Assembly (NCBI RefSeq): GCF_910578695.1
Contig: NZ_CAJTQJ010000042.1
Location: 1-21,593, forward strand
Source of the DNA: an uncultured Brachyspira sp.
GTDB lineage: Bacteria; Spirochaetota; Brachyspiria; Brachyspirales; Brachyspiraceae
Length of the DNA stretch: 21,593 nucleotides
Direction of reading: 5' to 3'
The notes under the pieces were generated by a model, which was not told the origin of the DNA, searched no databases, and worked only from the letters and a program-made list of their open reading frames with translations. Position 1 is the first letter of the stretch. Each line of letters begins with the position of its first letter. Position numbers and translations under genes: made by a program. Of this stretch, positions 14,766 through 21,593 are shown one piece after another.

Positions 14766-14993
14766 ATGATATATATAAAGAAAGCTTGGAAGTGAGTGAT
14801 TTATGAGAGCTTGTATATGCTTATAATACTTAGGCTATTTCAAGAAAAGGTAAAAATGATTATGACAGATTATAGTTATCACAGTTTACAAATAGGTATA
14901 CTGCCTAAAATTAATATTAATCAATTTTCCATAGATATAGACGGAGGAGTTAAAAATACATTTATCAGTTTCTGCGTACTCACAATATATTAG
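14766..14993 (+). other. Small reading frame interrupted by one UGA, downstream of a strong promoter
   Basis: ATG at 14766 lies seven bases after the -10 box and opens a nine-codon frame (MIYIKKAWK) that ends in TGA at 14793. The same frame then continues from GTG at 14796 for 65 codons to TAG at 14993. An internal start at 14856 has AAAGG five bases before it and would give 46 residues. I recognise no family. It could be a leader or small-protein gene, a decayed gene, or simply the DNA copy of a non-coding RNA. Confidence 0.3.
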
Positions 14994-15004
14994 TAAGAGA
15001 AACA

Positions 15005-15054
15005 CTAAAATAAATTAAAGAAAATTATAATTTATATATATAAATTTATTTTAG
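15005..15054. repeat. 12-bp inverted repeat
   Basis: CTAAAATAAATT (15005-15016) pairs perfectly with AATTTATTTTAG (15043-15054). The loop contains most of an 18-bp A/T palindrome at 15029-15046. No T run follows, so it is not a standard terminator. Confidence 0.7.
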
Positions 15055-15082
15055 AGATGAGTTAGATATAAATATTATAATA

Positions 15083-15243
15083 GAGTTTTATCTAGCAATA
15101 ACAAAAATGTAAGCAAGAAGCTGATAATTTAATTATTAATTATTTTATGCGGATTTATGATTTATGTTTACATATAAAAATAACAAAAATGTAAACGAGC
15201 AGATTATAACTTTAGTTATAATCTATATTAAGCGAGTTTACAT
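15083..15243. repeat. Diverged copy of the two-hairpin repeat seen at 1792-1972
   Basis: The best-preserved part is 15166-15243. Stem 1 is GTTTACAT/ATGTAAAC (15166-15173 with 15189-15196), followed by GAGCAG. Stem 2 is AGATTATAACT/AGTTATAATCT (15201-15211 with 15214-15224). TATTAAGCGAGTTTA (15226-15240) matches 1786-1800 exactly. A more degraded half unit begins near 15083 (GTTTTATCTAGCAA). The stems differ from the first locus yet remain paired. The copy ends just before the prfB ribosome site. Confidence 0.75.
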
Positions 15244-15261
15244 ATAATAATAGGACATTTT

Positions 15262-16366
15262 ATGACATTATCTGAAATTAAAATTATAGTATCAAACATT
15301 AAAGAGCAGTCTGAAATATTAAGGGGGTATCTTTGACCCTGATTCTATTTATAAGAGGGTGAAAGAAATAGATGAAATATCTTCTAAAGATAATTTTTGG
15401 AATGATAATATATCAGCACAAAAACTTATGAAAGAGAGAATGCTTCTTCTTGATAAGATAGAACCTGTAGACAATTTGATAAAAAATTCTAATAATATAT
15501 ATGAATTGGCGGAAATGGCTATAGAGTCAAATGATACCGAAATGGAAAAAGAATTAGAAGAAGAATGTTTAGAATTGCAGAAGATTTTTGATGAGTTGGA
15601 AACTAAAAATCTATTTTCAGGAGAGTTTGACAGTAAGAATGCCTATTTAACTTTGAATGCAGGAGCCGGCGGAACAGAAAGCTGCGACTGGGCTTCTATG
15701 CTTTCAAGAATGTATGTAAGATTTTGCGAAAGACATGGTTTTACAGTTGAAACTACAGATGAGCTTCCCGGAGATGAGGCTGGAATAAAGCAGATAAGTT
15801 TTTACGTTCAAGGTCTTTATGCCTATGGATATTTGCGTTCTGAAATAGGAGTTCATAGGCTTGTAAGAATATCTCCTTTTGACGCTAATGCTAAAAGACA
15901 TACTTCTTTTGTAGCTGTTAGTGTTATGCCTGATATAGATGAGGATATAGAAGTTGAAATAAATCAAGCAGATTTGAGAATAGATACTTACAGAGCTTCA
16001 GGAGCAGGCGGACAGCATGTTAATAAAACTTCCTCTGCTATAAGAATAACTCATATACCTACTAATATAGTTGTGCAGTGTCAGGCAGAGAGAAGCCAGC
16101 ATAATAATAAAGATATGGCTATGAAAATGCTTAAGGCTAAGCTTTATCAGCTTGAAAAGGATAAATTGGATAAAGAAAAGCAGAAAATAGCAGGCGAGAA
16201 AACTGATATAGCTTGGGGCAATCAGATTAGAAGTTATGTTTTTCAGCCCTATCAGATGGTAAAAGATTTAAGAACAGGTTTTGAAAGCGGAAATATGAAC
16301 TCTGTAATGGACGGTAATATAGATGAATTTATATCAGCTTATCTTAAGCATCAAATAAAAAAATAA
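15262..16366 (+). CDS. prfB: Peptide chain release factor 2, with programmed +1 frameshift
   Basis: RF2 releases the finished peptide at UGA and UAA. Translation starts at ATG 15262 (AGGA at 15252-15255) and runs 24 codons to CTT followed by TGA at 15334-15336. The ribosome must skip T15334 to continue at GAC 15335. The site AGGGGGTATCTTTGAC (15322-15337), with its internal Shine-Dalgarno AGGGGG, is the classic autoregulatory element: low RF2 lets the ribosome slip and make more RF2. The full product is 367 residues, against 365 in E. coli. SPF, which reads the stop codon, falls at 204-206, and GGQ, which catalyses hydrolysis, falls at 249-251. An annotation starting at GTG 15359 would lose 32 residues. 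The upstream region carries a repeat and a strong distal promoter. Confidence 0.96.
15322..15337 (+). promoter_or_regulatory. RF2 programmed frameshift site
   Basis: AGGGGG (15322-15327), TAT, CTT and TGAC follow in the exact order of the conserved prfB slippage site: an internal ribosome-binding sequence three bases before CUU and an in-frame UGA followed by C, a weak stop context. Confidence 0.95.
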
Positions 16367-16423
16367 ATATTATTTTTTATGAATTAATTTTAATTAGACT
16401 TTTTAATAATATTATGTTACTTA

Positions 16424-16452
16424 TTGACATTTTCAGATATAAGTAGTATAAT
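16424..16452 (+). promoter_or_regulatory. Consensus promoter of the first barrel gene
   Basis: Perfect TTGACA at 16424-16429, a 17-bp spacer and perfect TATAAT at 16447-16452. This is the only full double-consensus promoter in the window and suggests high expression. Confidence 0.85.
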
Positions 16453-16484
16453 CATCGAAAATAAAAAATATACGGAGAATATTT

Positions 16485-17048
16485 ATGCTAAAAAAGATAG
16501 TATTAATGTCTGTTATGGTTGTAGCTTTAGCAGTTGGTATGCCTAAAAAAGCTCAGGCAGCATATTCTGACGGAGCTGCTATAGGAGCTTCTTTATTTTC
16601 TGGATGGCCGAATTCAGGTTTAACATTAGTTGGTCAATTTAAAGGTGCACCGCTAATGTTTGGAGTTGAAGTTCTTGCAGGTTTATTTGGAGATTCATAT
16701 TTTGGTGTTGGGCTTACTATGGACTGGTGGGGATTAAAAAAACCTTTAGGTAAGGCTGGAGAATCTGATGTTCATTTTTATTTAGGACCGGGACTTGCAG
16801 CATCTGCTGGTTTTGGAAGTAATTATTGGTCTGTAACTGCGGGATTAAGAGTTCCAATAGGTTTTTCTTTCTTAATTAAACAAAAATGGGAAATTTTCAT
16901 AGAACCTGCACCAACTTTAAATGTTGTGCATGCTTATAACGGCGGAATTAGTATACTTGGTATCAATATAGGTAAAGACGGAGATCGTTTTTATTTAGGA
17001 CATTTATTGAGCCTATCATTCCAATTTGGATTTAGATATTGGTTCTAA
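16485..17048 (+). CDS. Small outer-membrane beta-barrel protein, paralogue 1
   Basis: This 187-residue exported protein has an N-terminal signal peptide (KK, hydrophobic core, AQA cleavage near residue 25). The rest is rich in glycine and aromatic residues in alternating strand-like segments, ending in FRFRYWF-like FGFRYWF; a terminal phenylalanine is typical of outer-membrane barrels. Marker patches are DWWG, LGPG, NYW and WEIFIEP. About 160 mature residues would suit an eight-strand barrel. It may belong to the spirochaete DUF3996/OmpA-like group, but I cannot confirm that by reading. GGAG at 16474-16477 and a perfect promoter point to abundance. A terminator follows, and a paralogue lies 146 bp downstream. 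Confidence 0.75.
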   Translation: MLKKIVLMSVMVVALAVGMPKKAQAAYSDGAAIGASLFSGWPNSGLTLVGQFKGAPLMFGVEVLAGLFGDSYFGVGLTMDWWGLKKPLGKAGESDVHFYLGPGLAASAGFGSNYWSVTAGLRVPIGFSFLIKQKWEIFIEPAPTLNVVHAYNGGISILGINIGKDGDRFYLGHLLSLSFQFGFRYWF

Positions 17049-17086
17049 TTAAATATCAGTTCTAATAAGAATAAAATAAAAATTAT

Positions 17087-17117
17087 AAGCCTCGTTATTT
17101 TATCGGGGCTTTTATTT
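17087..17117 (+). terminator. Rho-independent terminator after the first barrel gene
   Basis: AAGCCTCG (17087-17094) pairs with CGGGGCTT (17104-17111), with one G-U pair, around a 9-nt loop, followed by a T-rich tract. It is the most GC-rich hairpin in the window. Confidence 0.85.
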
Positions 17118-17194
17118 TGCCTAAAATATTTTATTTAATTTACGATACTGTTTTTATATTATTTAAATTAAAATAATCATTCGGATTTTATTAT

Positions 17195-17785
17195 ATGAAA
17201 AAGACTAAACAAAATATAAAAAGAATTATAATTTACAGTTTTATTATAATAACTTTTATATGTATTTCTTCATCATTTCAAAAATTATATGCTAATTATC
17301 CAAGCGGTAATAGTGCAGGTTTTTTTCTTAGATTTGGTTTTCCAAGCCGAATATCTTTAGGAATGACAGGCAAATTTGAAACTGTGCCGCTTATGTTTTC
17401 AGGCATATTCAATATAGGAATATCTTCAAAAGGCTGGGCTTGGTTCGGTATTACTGCAAGTGCCGATTGGTGGGGATTCAAATATAGAATAGGAGAAGCA
17501 GGAAATTCTATAGCTTGGATTTATTTGGGACCTGGCGCCGAAGCTGATATTGAGTTTACTAATAATTATTGGAATTTAGGATTGGCTTTTAGACTTCCAT
17601 TAGGAGTATCTTTTATAGTTGATAGAGATTGGGAAATATTTTTACAAATTGCACCAGGACTTAATGTAATAGCTGTAGGAAATGAGGGTTTTAGTACTTT
17701 CGGCTGGTATCCTAAAAGTACAGGCTGGACTTTTTCTAAATTTTTTAAATTCTCTGGTGATTTCGGATTTAGATATTGGTTTTGA
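17195..17785 (+). CDS. Small outer-membrane beta-barrel protein, paralogue 2
   Basis: This 196-residue paralogue of the preceding protein shares the same order of patches: PLMF, DWWGFK, YLGPG, NYW, LRLPLGVSF-type strand, WEIF, and the same FGFRYWF ending. Its signal peptide is longer and more basic (KKTKQNIKRIIIY..., cleavage perhaps after the YA near residue 33). The ribosome site is poor (CGGA about 10 nt upstream) and I find no consensus promoter after the terminator that separates it from paralogue 1. Expression is probably lower or differently timed. Mature lengths are nearly equal. Function unknown; tandem duplication followed by divergence is the simplest history. Confidence 0.75.
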   Translation: MKKTKQNIKRIIIYSFIIITFICISSSFQKLYANYPSGNSAGFFLRFGFPSRISLGMTGKFETVPLMFSGIFNIGISSKGWAWFGITASADWWGFKYRIGEAGNSIAWIYLGPGAEADIEFTNNYWNLGLAFRLPLGVSFIVDRDWEIFLQIAPGLNVIAVGNEGFSTFGWYPKSTGWTFSKFFKFSGDFGFRYWF

Positions 17786-17798
17786 TTTATTATAAATT

Positions 17799-17825
17799 AA
17801 GGGCTATTTTTATATAATAACCCTT
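17799..17825. terminator. Terminator between convergent genes
   Basis: AAGGG (17799-17803) pairs with CCCTT (17821-17825), followed by more T, in the 50 bp between the second barrel gene and the end of the phosphatidyltransferase gene. The stem is short; on the minus strand a T tract is less clear, so it mainly serves the plus strand. Confidence 0.5.
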
Positions 17826-17835
17826 TTTATAATTA

Positions 17836-18393
17836 TTATTTTTTATTTGATTTTCCTGTTATTAAAGGCATATAATCAAAGAATGAATATATAGTTATTA
17901 TTGTAACGGTTAATAAACTATAATAAGTTATTTTATCATAAGGAAGAACTATATCAGTATATCTTAATATCTTTATTAGAAATATTATAATTACAGCAGC
18001 AGCTCTTGATGCAGTTTTTAATTTACCGCTGAATTTAGCTGCAACAGCAAATCCTCTAAGTCCTCCAAGAATTCTTATGAACATAGAAAACATATCCCTA
18101 TAAAGTGAAATTATATACATCCATATAGGCATAGAGCCTTCATATAAAAATATTGTGAACATTGTTATATGAAATACAGTATCAGCAAAAGGATCAAGTA
18201 CTTTACCTAAATCGCTTACTAAATTCAATTTTCTAGCTGCAGCACCGTCCAAAGCATCTGTTATTTCTAGTATTATAAGAAATACTAGGGCAAGCACTGC
18301 ACTTATTATAGAATTATAAAAATACAGAAATATCACCAATGGAGATAAGACTATTCTGCTTATGCTTAATAGATTAGGTATTTGCTTTTTCAT
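17836..18393 (-). CDS. pgsA: CDP-alcohol phosphatidyltransferase (PgsA-like)
   Basis: This integral membrane enzyme joins a CDP-activated lipid to an alcohol, most likely glycerol-3-phosphate on the way to phosphatidylglycerol. The family signature is complete: Asp46, Asp49-Gly50, Ala53-Arg54, Gly63, Asp67 and Asp71 in DALDGAAAR...GKVLDPFAD. The N-terminus IPNLLSISRI is also typical of PgsA. At 185 residues, with about six membrane helices, the length is normal. PgsA is preferred over other alcohol acceptors on overall look, not proof. AAGGAA precedes the start. It follows the DUF4340 gene by 69 bp on the same strand and may be the last gene of the ABC cluster transcript. Confidence 0.82.
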   Translation of the reverse strand: MKKQIPNLLSISRIVLSPLVIFLYFYNSIISAVLALVFLIILEITDALDGAAARKLNLVSDLGKVLDPFADTVFHITMFTIFLYEGSMPIWMYIISLYRDMFSMFIRILGGLRGFAVAAKFSGKLKTASRAAAVIIIFLIKILRYTDIVLPYDKITYYSLLTVTIITIYSFFDYMPLITGKSNKK

Positions 18394-18462
18394 AAACTGT
18401 TTCCTTTTATACTTTAATCATTTAAATAATTATGCTTTAATTATTTATTAAATTTTATTAAT

Positions 18463-19473
18463 TTACTGCTGCAAATTTTCATCTAATCTCATATCTTCAG
18501 GCATTTCTGTATAAGTCTCATCATTTTCTACATTATCATCTTCAGTTTTTATATAATAATTTCTATCACGCATAGCAGCAGAATATATATTATAGTCTGC
18601 CTCATATATTATACCGCTTTCAGGCTTAACATACAATTTATTATCATTGTTATCATATACTATTTCATAACTTTTTTTAGTATTATCCTCCATATATATT
18701 GTAACAGATGCATCAGGTATTCTAAATAGTCTATTTAAATATCTTATAGTATTTTCATCATATACAAAGCCTTCTGCTTTTATTAATGATAAAGTTTCAA
18801 AATCTCTGTATGCTTTTTCTAAATTAATCTCTTCATCTACTCCATCAACAATCCAATTAGTTCTGCTTTCTTTTATTATAGTATTTGTATAATCTATGAT
18901 GCTGCTTTCTGTTTTAATTACAGAATCTATATATATAGGCTTGCTGAAAATCTGCTTATCTCTAAGCATATCAATAGTTTTTTTCAATGCCTCTATATAT
19001 ATAAATTCAACACTGAAATACTCATCATCATATTTTACATAGTATCTTTCTTCATCAGGAGTTTTATTTCCTACAAGTACTTTATGTTCTTTATTACCCT
19101 CCCAAACTGTAAATTCACTGCTTGGATTTTCGAGTCCGAATGATTCAAGCTCTGAAAGATTTGTTATAGTCATATCAATATTTAAAGTATTGAAGTTTTT
19201 AACATTTGCAAATGCCTCTAACTGATCTATTTGATAATCATTAGAAGGAGATATTATTTTCCAAGTTTCATTTATTTTTTCTACTATAATAGGCTCATTA
19301 GAATATCTTAATTCATATTTCGTAACATTTGTCTCATTAAGCTCAAAAAGCTGAGTTCTAGGTTTATTAGCCTCTAATTTTTTACGATTTTGTTTTGTTG
19401 TTATAAAAGCTGTTATGCTTATAGCCGCCAATATAACAAGCAAAATTATAATTTTTGCAATATTTTTGTTCAT
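18463..19473 (-). CDS. DUF4340-type protein of an ABC-2 transporter cluster
   Basis: This is a 336-residue protein with one N-terminal transmembrane helix (about 7-27); the rest is outside the membrane. Repeated beta-rich blocks with IVEKINETWKIISP, LESFGLENPSSEFTVW and VLVGNKTPDEERYYVKYDDEYFSV are characteristic of DUF4340 proteins, which usually sit beside GldA/GldF/GldG-like ABC transporter genes. The tail is acidic. It lies 36 bp after the permease gene, with AGGAA as ribosome site. A GldG-like subunit usually lies between permease and DUF4340 but is missing here. Function is unknown; a role in envelope transport or substrate capture is inferred from context. Confidence 0.75.
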   Translation of the reverse strand: MNKNIAKIIILLVILAAISITAFITTKQNRKKLEANKPRTQLFELNETNVTKYELRYSNEPIIVEKINETWKIISPSNDYQIDQLEAFANVKNFNTLNIDMTITNLSELESFGLENPSSEFTVWEGNKEHKVLVGNKTPDEERYYVKYDDEYFSVEFIYIEALKKTIDMLRDKQIFSKPIYIDSVIKTESSIIDYTNTIIKESRTNWIVDGVDEEINLEKAYRDFETLSLIKAEGFVYDENTIRYLNRLFRIPDASVTIYMEDNTKKSYEIVYDNNDNKLYVKPESGIIYEADYNIYSAAMRDRNYYIKTEDDNVENDETYTEMPEDMRLDENLQQ

Positions 19474-19509
19474 TTTATTTTTCCTATTTTTATTTTTTAA
19501 TATCGTAAA

Positions 19510-20235
19510 TTATTTTCTATTTTCCAGTATAATATTTGATAAATATAAAAATATTATAGTAACAGATAAGAAATAAACAATATCCCTTAAATCTAATACC
19601 CCCCTTGCAATATTAGCAAAATGATAATCTCCGCTTATAACTTCTATAATATTAACTGCTGAAGGAAAAATCAAAGTTAAATATCTTAAAAACATATTTA
19701 AAGATATCATAATTGCAAGCCCTACAATCAAAGCTACTATCTGATTTTTTGTTATAGATGAGGCAAATATACCTATGGCACATAATGACATTATAAGAAA
19801 TATACTTCCTATATATCCCGCTATTACAGGTCCTATATCAAGTCTTCCCAAAAAAGTTAATGTTATAGGGTATAGTATTGTAGGTATCAAAGCAAAAAGC
19901 ATAAATATAACAGCAGAAAAGAATTTACCCAATATAATTTCCAATGCAGAAACCGACTGAGTACTTATAAGCTCATAAGAACCGCTTGAAAACTCGCTTG
20001 ATAAAAGCCCCATTGTTATAGGAGGTATTATTAGAGAAAGTATTAAAGGCAGAATGCTGAAAAAATCCTGCATATTATTCTGCTGAATTATAAAGAATCT
20101 TGAGAAAAAATATACTCCGCTTACTATCAAAAATATTGCTGAAAATATATATGCTATAGGCGAAAAGAAAATATGTCTTAATTCTTTTTTTAATATAATA
20201 TTAGATTTATTTATAGTATAACTTATAGACTGCAC
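19510..20235 (-). CDS. ABC-2 type permease (GldF-like)
   Basis: This 241-residue membrane protein has about six transmembrane helices and the N-terminal pattern of ABC-2 permeases (KKELRHIFFSPIAYIFSAIF), followed by a second conserved patch LLSSEFSSGSYELISTQSVSALEIILGKFFSA, typical of the GldF/NosY-like group. The start codon is GTG at 20235, with GGAG 8 nt upstream inside the end of the ATPase gene. The ATPase stop TAA directly abuts the GTG, so translation is probably coupled. Together with the ATPase it should form the transporter core; the substrate is not evident. Confidence 0.82.
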   Translation of the reverse strand: MQSISYTINKSNIILKKELRHIFFSPIAYIFSAIFLIVSGVYFFSRFFIIQQNNMQDFFSILPLILSLIIPPITMGLLSSEFSSGSYELISTQSVSALEIILGKFFSAVIFMLFALIPTILYPITLTFLGRLDIGPVIAGYIGSIFLIMSLCAIGIFASSITKNQIVALIVGLAIMISLNMFLRYLTLIFPSAVNIIEVISGDYHFANIARGVLDLRDIVYFLSVTIIFLYLSNIILENRK

Positions 20236-21183
20236 TTATTTATCTCCTTTTGTTAAAGTATGGAATACTTCTTCTAAATTTTCCCTCTCTTTCATCATTT
20301 CATATATTAGCCAATCTGTATTTTTTATGAAATTATAAATTTTCTCTCTAGGCTCTTCATCATTTGAGTATATTGTAATATGTTTTAAATTTCCATTATT
20401 TTCTGCTTTAACATCATAAACATTTTCTATTTTTTTAAGTTTTTCTATTATTTGATTATTATCATCATCAGTTTTAAGGGATAATTTTATTCTTACATTT
20501 AATTTATTTTTATTATTATTATTTAAACTTAAATGCTTAGGGTCAGCATCTGCTATAACATTGCCCTGATTAATAATTATAGCTCTTGAACAAGCAGCCT
20601 CAACTTCGCTTAATATATGAGTGGATATAAGCACAGTTTTTTCTTTTCCAAGCTCTTTTATAAGTTCTCTTATTTCTGCTATTTGATTAGGGTCAAGCCC
20701 ATTAGTAGGCTCATCTAATATAAGTATTTTTGGGTCATGAATAATTGCTCCTGCAATGCCTGTTCTCTGTTTATATCCTTTAGAAAGTTCGCCTATTGAT
20801 TTTGATATAACATCTTTAAGGCTGCATGCATTTACAACATATTTAAGTCTTTCATTTAAACGGCTTCTTTCAAGCTCCTGAATATCCGCCATATAAACTA
20901 AATAATCAAATACGCTCATATCATCATAAAGCGGGGCTGATTCAGGTAGATATCCTATAATTTTTTTTACTTCTCTTTCATTATCTAATATACTTTTTCC
21001 GTCAATAAAGGCATTACCGCTTGTAGGAGAAATGTAGCATGTGAGTATTCTTAAAGTGGTGGATTTCCCTGCTCCGTTTGGTCCTAATATTCCTACTATT
21101 TCGCCTGATTTTATTTCAAAACTTATGCCTTTTAAAGCATGAAAATCACCGTAATATTTGTTTAAATTTTCTACTGAAATCAT
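20236..21183 (-). CDS. ABC transporter ATP-binding protein (GldA-like)
   Basis: This is the cytoplasmic ATPase of the ABC-2 transporter encoded with the next two genes. Motifs are all present: Walker A GPNGAGKST, Q-loop region YLPESAPLYDDMSV, signature LSKGYKQR, Walker B ILILDEPT, D-loop GLDP and switch histidine ISTHI. A C-terminal extension of about 80 residues (from 235 on) fits the GldA/CcmA-like group. The frame is open back to a TTG at 21234, but ATG at 21183 is chosen: AAAGGA lies 6 nt before it and the protein then starts MISVENLNKYYG, the usual first strand. That gives 315 residues. It is the first gene of the cluster. Confidence 0.9.
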   Translation of the reverse strand: MISVENLNKYYGDFHALKGISFEIKSGEIVGILGPNGAGKSTTLRILTCYISPTSGNAFIDGKSILDNEREVKKIIGYLPESAPLYDDMSVFDYLVYMADIQELERSRLNERLKYVVNACSLKDVISKSIGELSKGYKQRTGIAGAIIHDPKILILDEPTNGLDPNQIAEIRELIKELGKEKTVLISTHILSEVEAACSRAIIINQGNVIADADPKHLSLNNNNKNKLNVRIKLSLKTDDDNNQIIEKLKKIENVYDVKAENNGNLKHITIYSNDEEPREKIYNFIKNTDWLIYEMMKERENLEEVFHTLTKGDK

Positions 21184-21564
21184 TTTATTCCTTTGTTTAA
21201 TTATTATATTGCAAATATTTATTATATACTGCAAAAAATAATTTTTTTTATTAAATCTAAATCATCATTAAAAATTAATAATTATAAAAATACATAACTA
21301 GAAAAACATTATAATATATATAAAGTAAAAAAACAAATAATTTTAATTATATATACCTATAAGTTTTATCAGTATATTAAAACTAAAAGTAATATGAATA
21401 TAGATACTTGCCAAAAGTATTTAAAAATATTTATTTAAATATATTTGAAATTAAATTAAGAAATTAATATTTAATTAATAAAAAATATTAAAAAATTATA
21501 TTATTTTCTTGACTGTTATTTTATTCATTGTATTATAAATTATATTTTTAGGCAGAATATTGTT
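21184..21564. other. A/T-rich spacer between divergent genes
   Basis: No gene or strong repeat is seen. TATAAT boxes on the minus strand (complements of 21203-21208 and 21221-21226) could serve the ABC operon, but neither has a good -35 box. On the plus strand TTGACT at 21509-21514 and TATTAT at 21531-21536 (16-bp spacer) probably drive the gene at the window edge. Confidence 0.5.
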
Positions 21565-21593
21565 ATGAATAATAGTGTAGAAGAAATTTTAAA
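21565..21593 (+). CDS. Start of a truncated gene at the window edge
   Basis: ATG at 21565 opens a frame reading MNNSVEEIL before the window ends. AGG at 21550-21552 and a plausible promoter at 21509-21536 support a real start. Nine codons are too few to name it. Confidence 0.5.

Noticed and set aside
14803..14826. Seven-codon frame MRACICL after GGAAG as an attenuation leader peptide
   Set aside because: It is too short to distinguish from chance, and no terminator/antiterminator pair follows it.
16366..16413. Inverted repeat AATATTATT/AATAATATT after prfB as terminator
   Set aside because: The loop is about 30 nt, the stem is all A/T, and no T run follows.
21183..21234. Extended N-terminus of the ABC ATPase from TTG 21234
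   Set aside because: The extra 17 residues do not resemble the family and ATG 21183 has a good ribosome site.

Overview
The window is very A+T-rich and densely packed with genes that read like a spirochaete, most probably Brachyspira. The grounds are codon usage biased to A/T, the mix of families (OadGAB sodium pump, RavA/ViaA, DUF4340-linked ABC transporter, spirochaete-style small outer-membrane barrels) and short tandem arrays between genes. This assignment comes from pattern recognition, not from a search. I saw no tRNA, rRNA, CRISPR array, transposase or phage gene.

Layout. 176-1609 (+) is a phosphohexomutase with a lysine-rich tail. 1610-2115 is a gene-free stretch with a hairpin-rich repeat. 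2116-5601 (-) is an oadG-oadA-oadB operon for a biotin-dependent, sodium-pumping decarboxylase. 5779-6624 (+) is murI. 6631-9578 (+) is a promoter, an 8-copy heptamer array and a 927-residue YidC/Oxa1-like plus sulfatase/LTA-synthase-like fusion. 9615-12597 (-) is a ravA-viaA chaperone pair. 12705-13319 (+) is a HAD phosphatase. 13329-14249 (-) is a glycosyltransferase, preceded by a second promoter plus 8-copy heptamer array. 14731-15261 is a promoter, a small ORF interrupted by UGA, and a diverged copy of the hairpin repeat, leading into prfB (15262-16366, +) with its programmed +1 frameshift. 16485-17785 (+) holds two paralogous outer-membrane barrel proteins. 17836-21183 (-) is an ABC ATPase, permease, DUF4340 and CDP-alcohol phosphatidyltransferase cluster. 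The window ends in the first codons of another + strand gene.

Most interesting signal. Two unrelated envelope-type genes (the YidC-sulfatase fusion and the glycosyltransferase) sit behind leaders built to the same plan. Each has a near-consensus promoter with a 17-bp spacer. Each has an ATG exactly 7 nt after the -10 box, so the predicted transcript is leaderless. Three or four codons later comes a perfect heptanucleotide array of exactly eight copies, with a different heptamer at each locus. At the first locus the leader ORF ends in TAATG, overlapping the start of the fusion gene, and a one-copy change would move the leader stop. This looks like a candidate phase-variable leader-ORF switch. 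That reading is inference from sequence.

Together the genes serve cell envelope construction (phosphohexomutase, glutamate racemase, glycosyltransferase, fusion protein, phospholipid synthase, barrels), sodium bioenergetics (Oad pump), chaperone function (RavA/ViaA) and translation termination (RF2).
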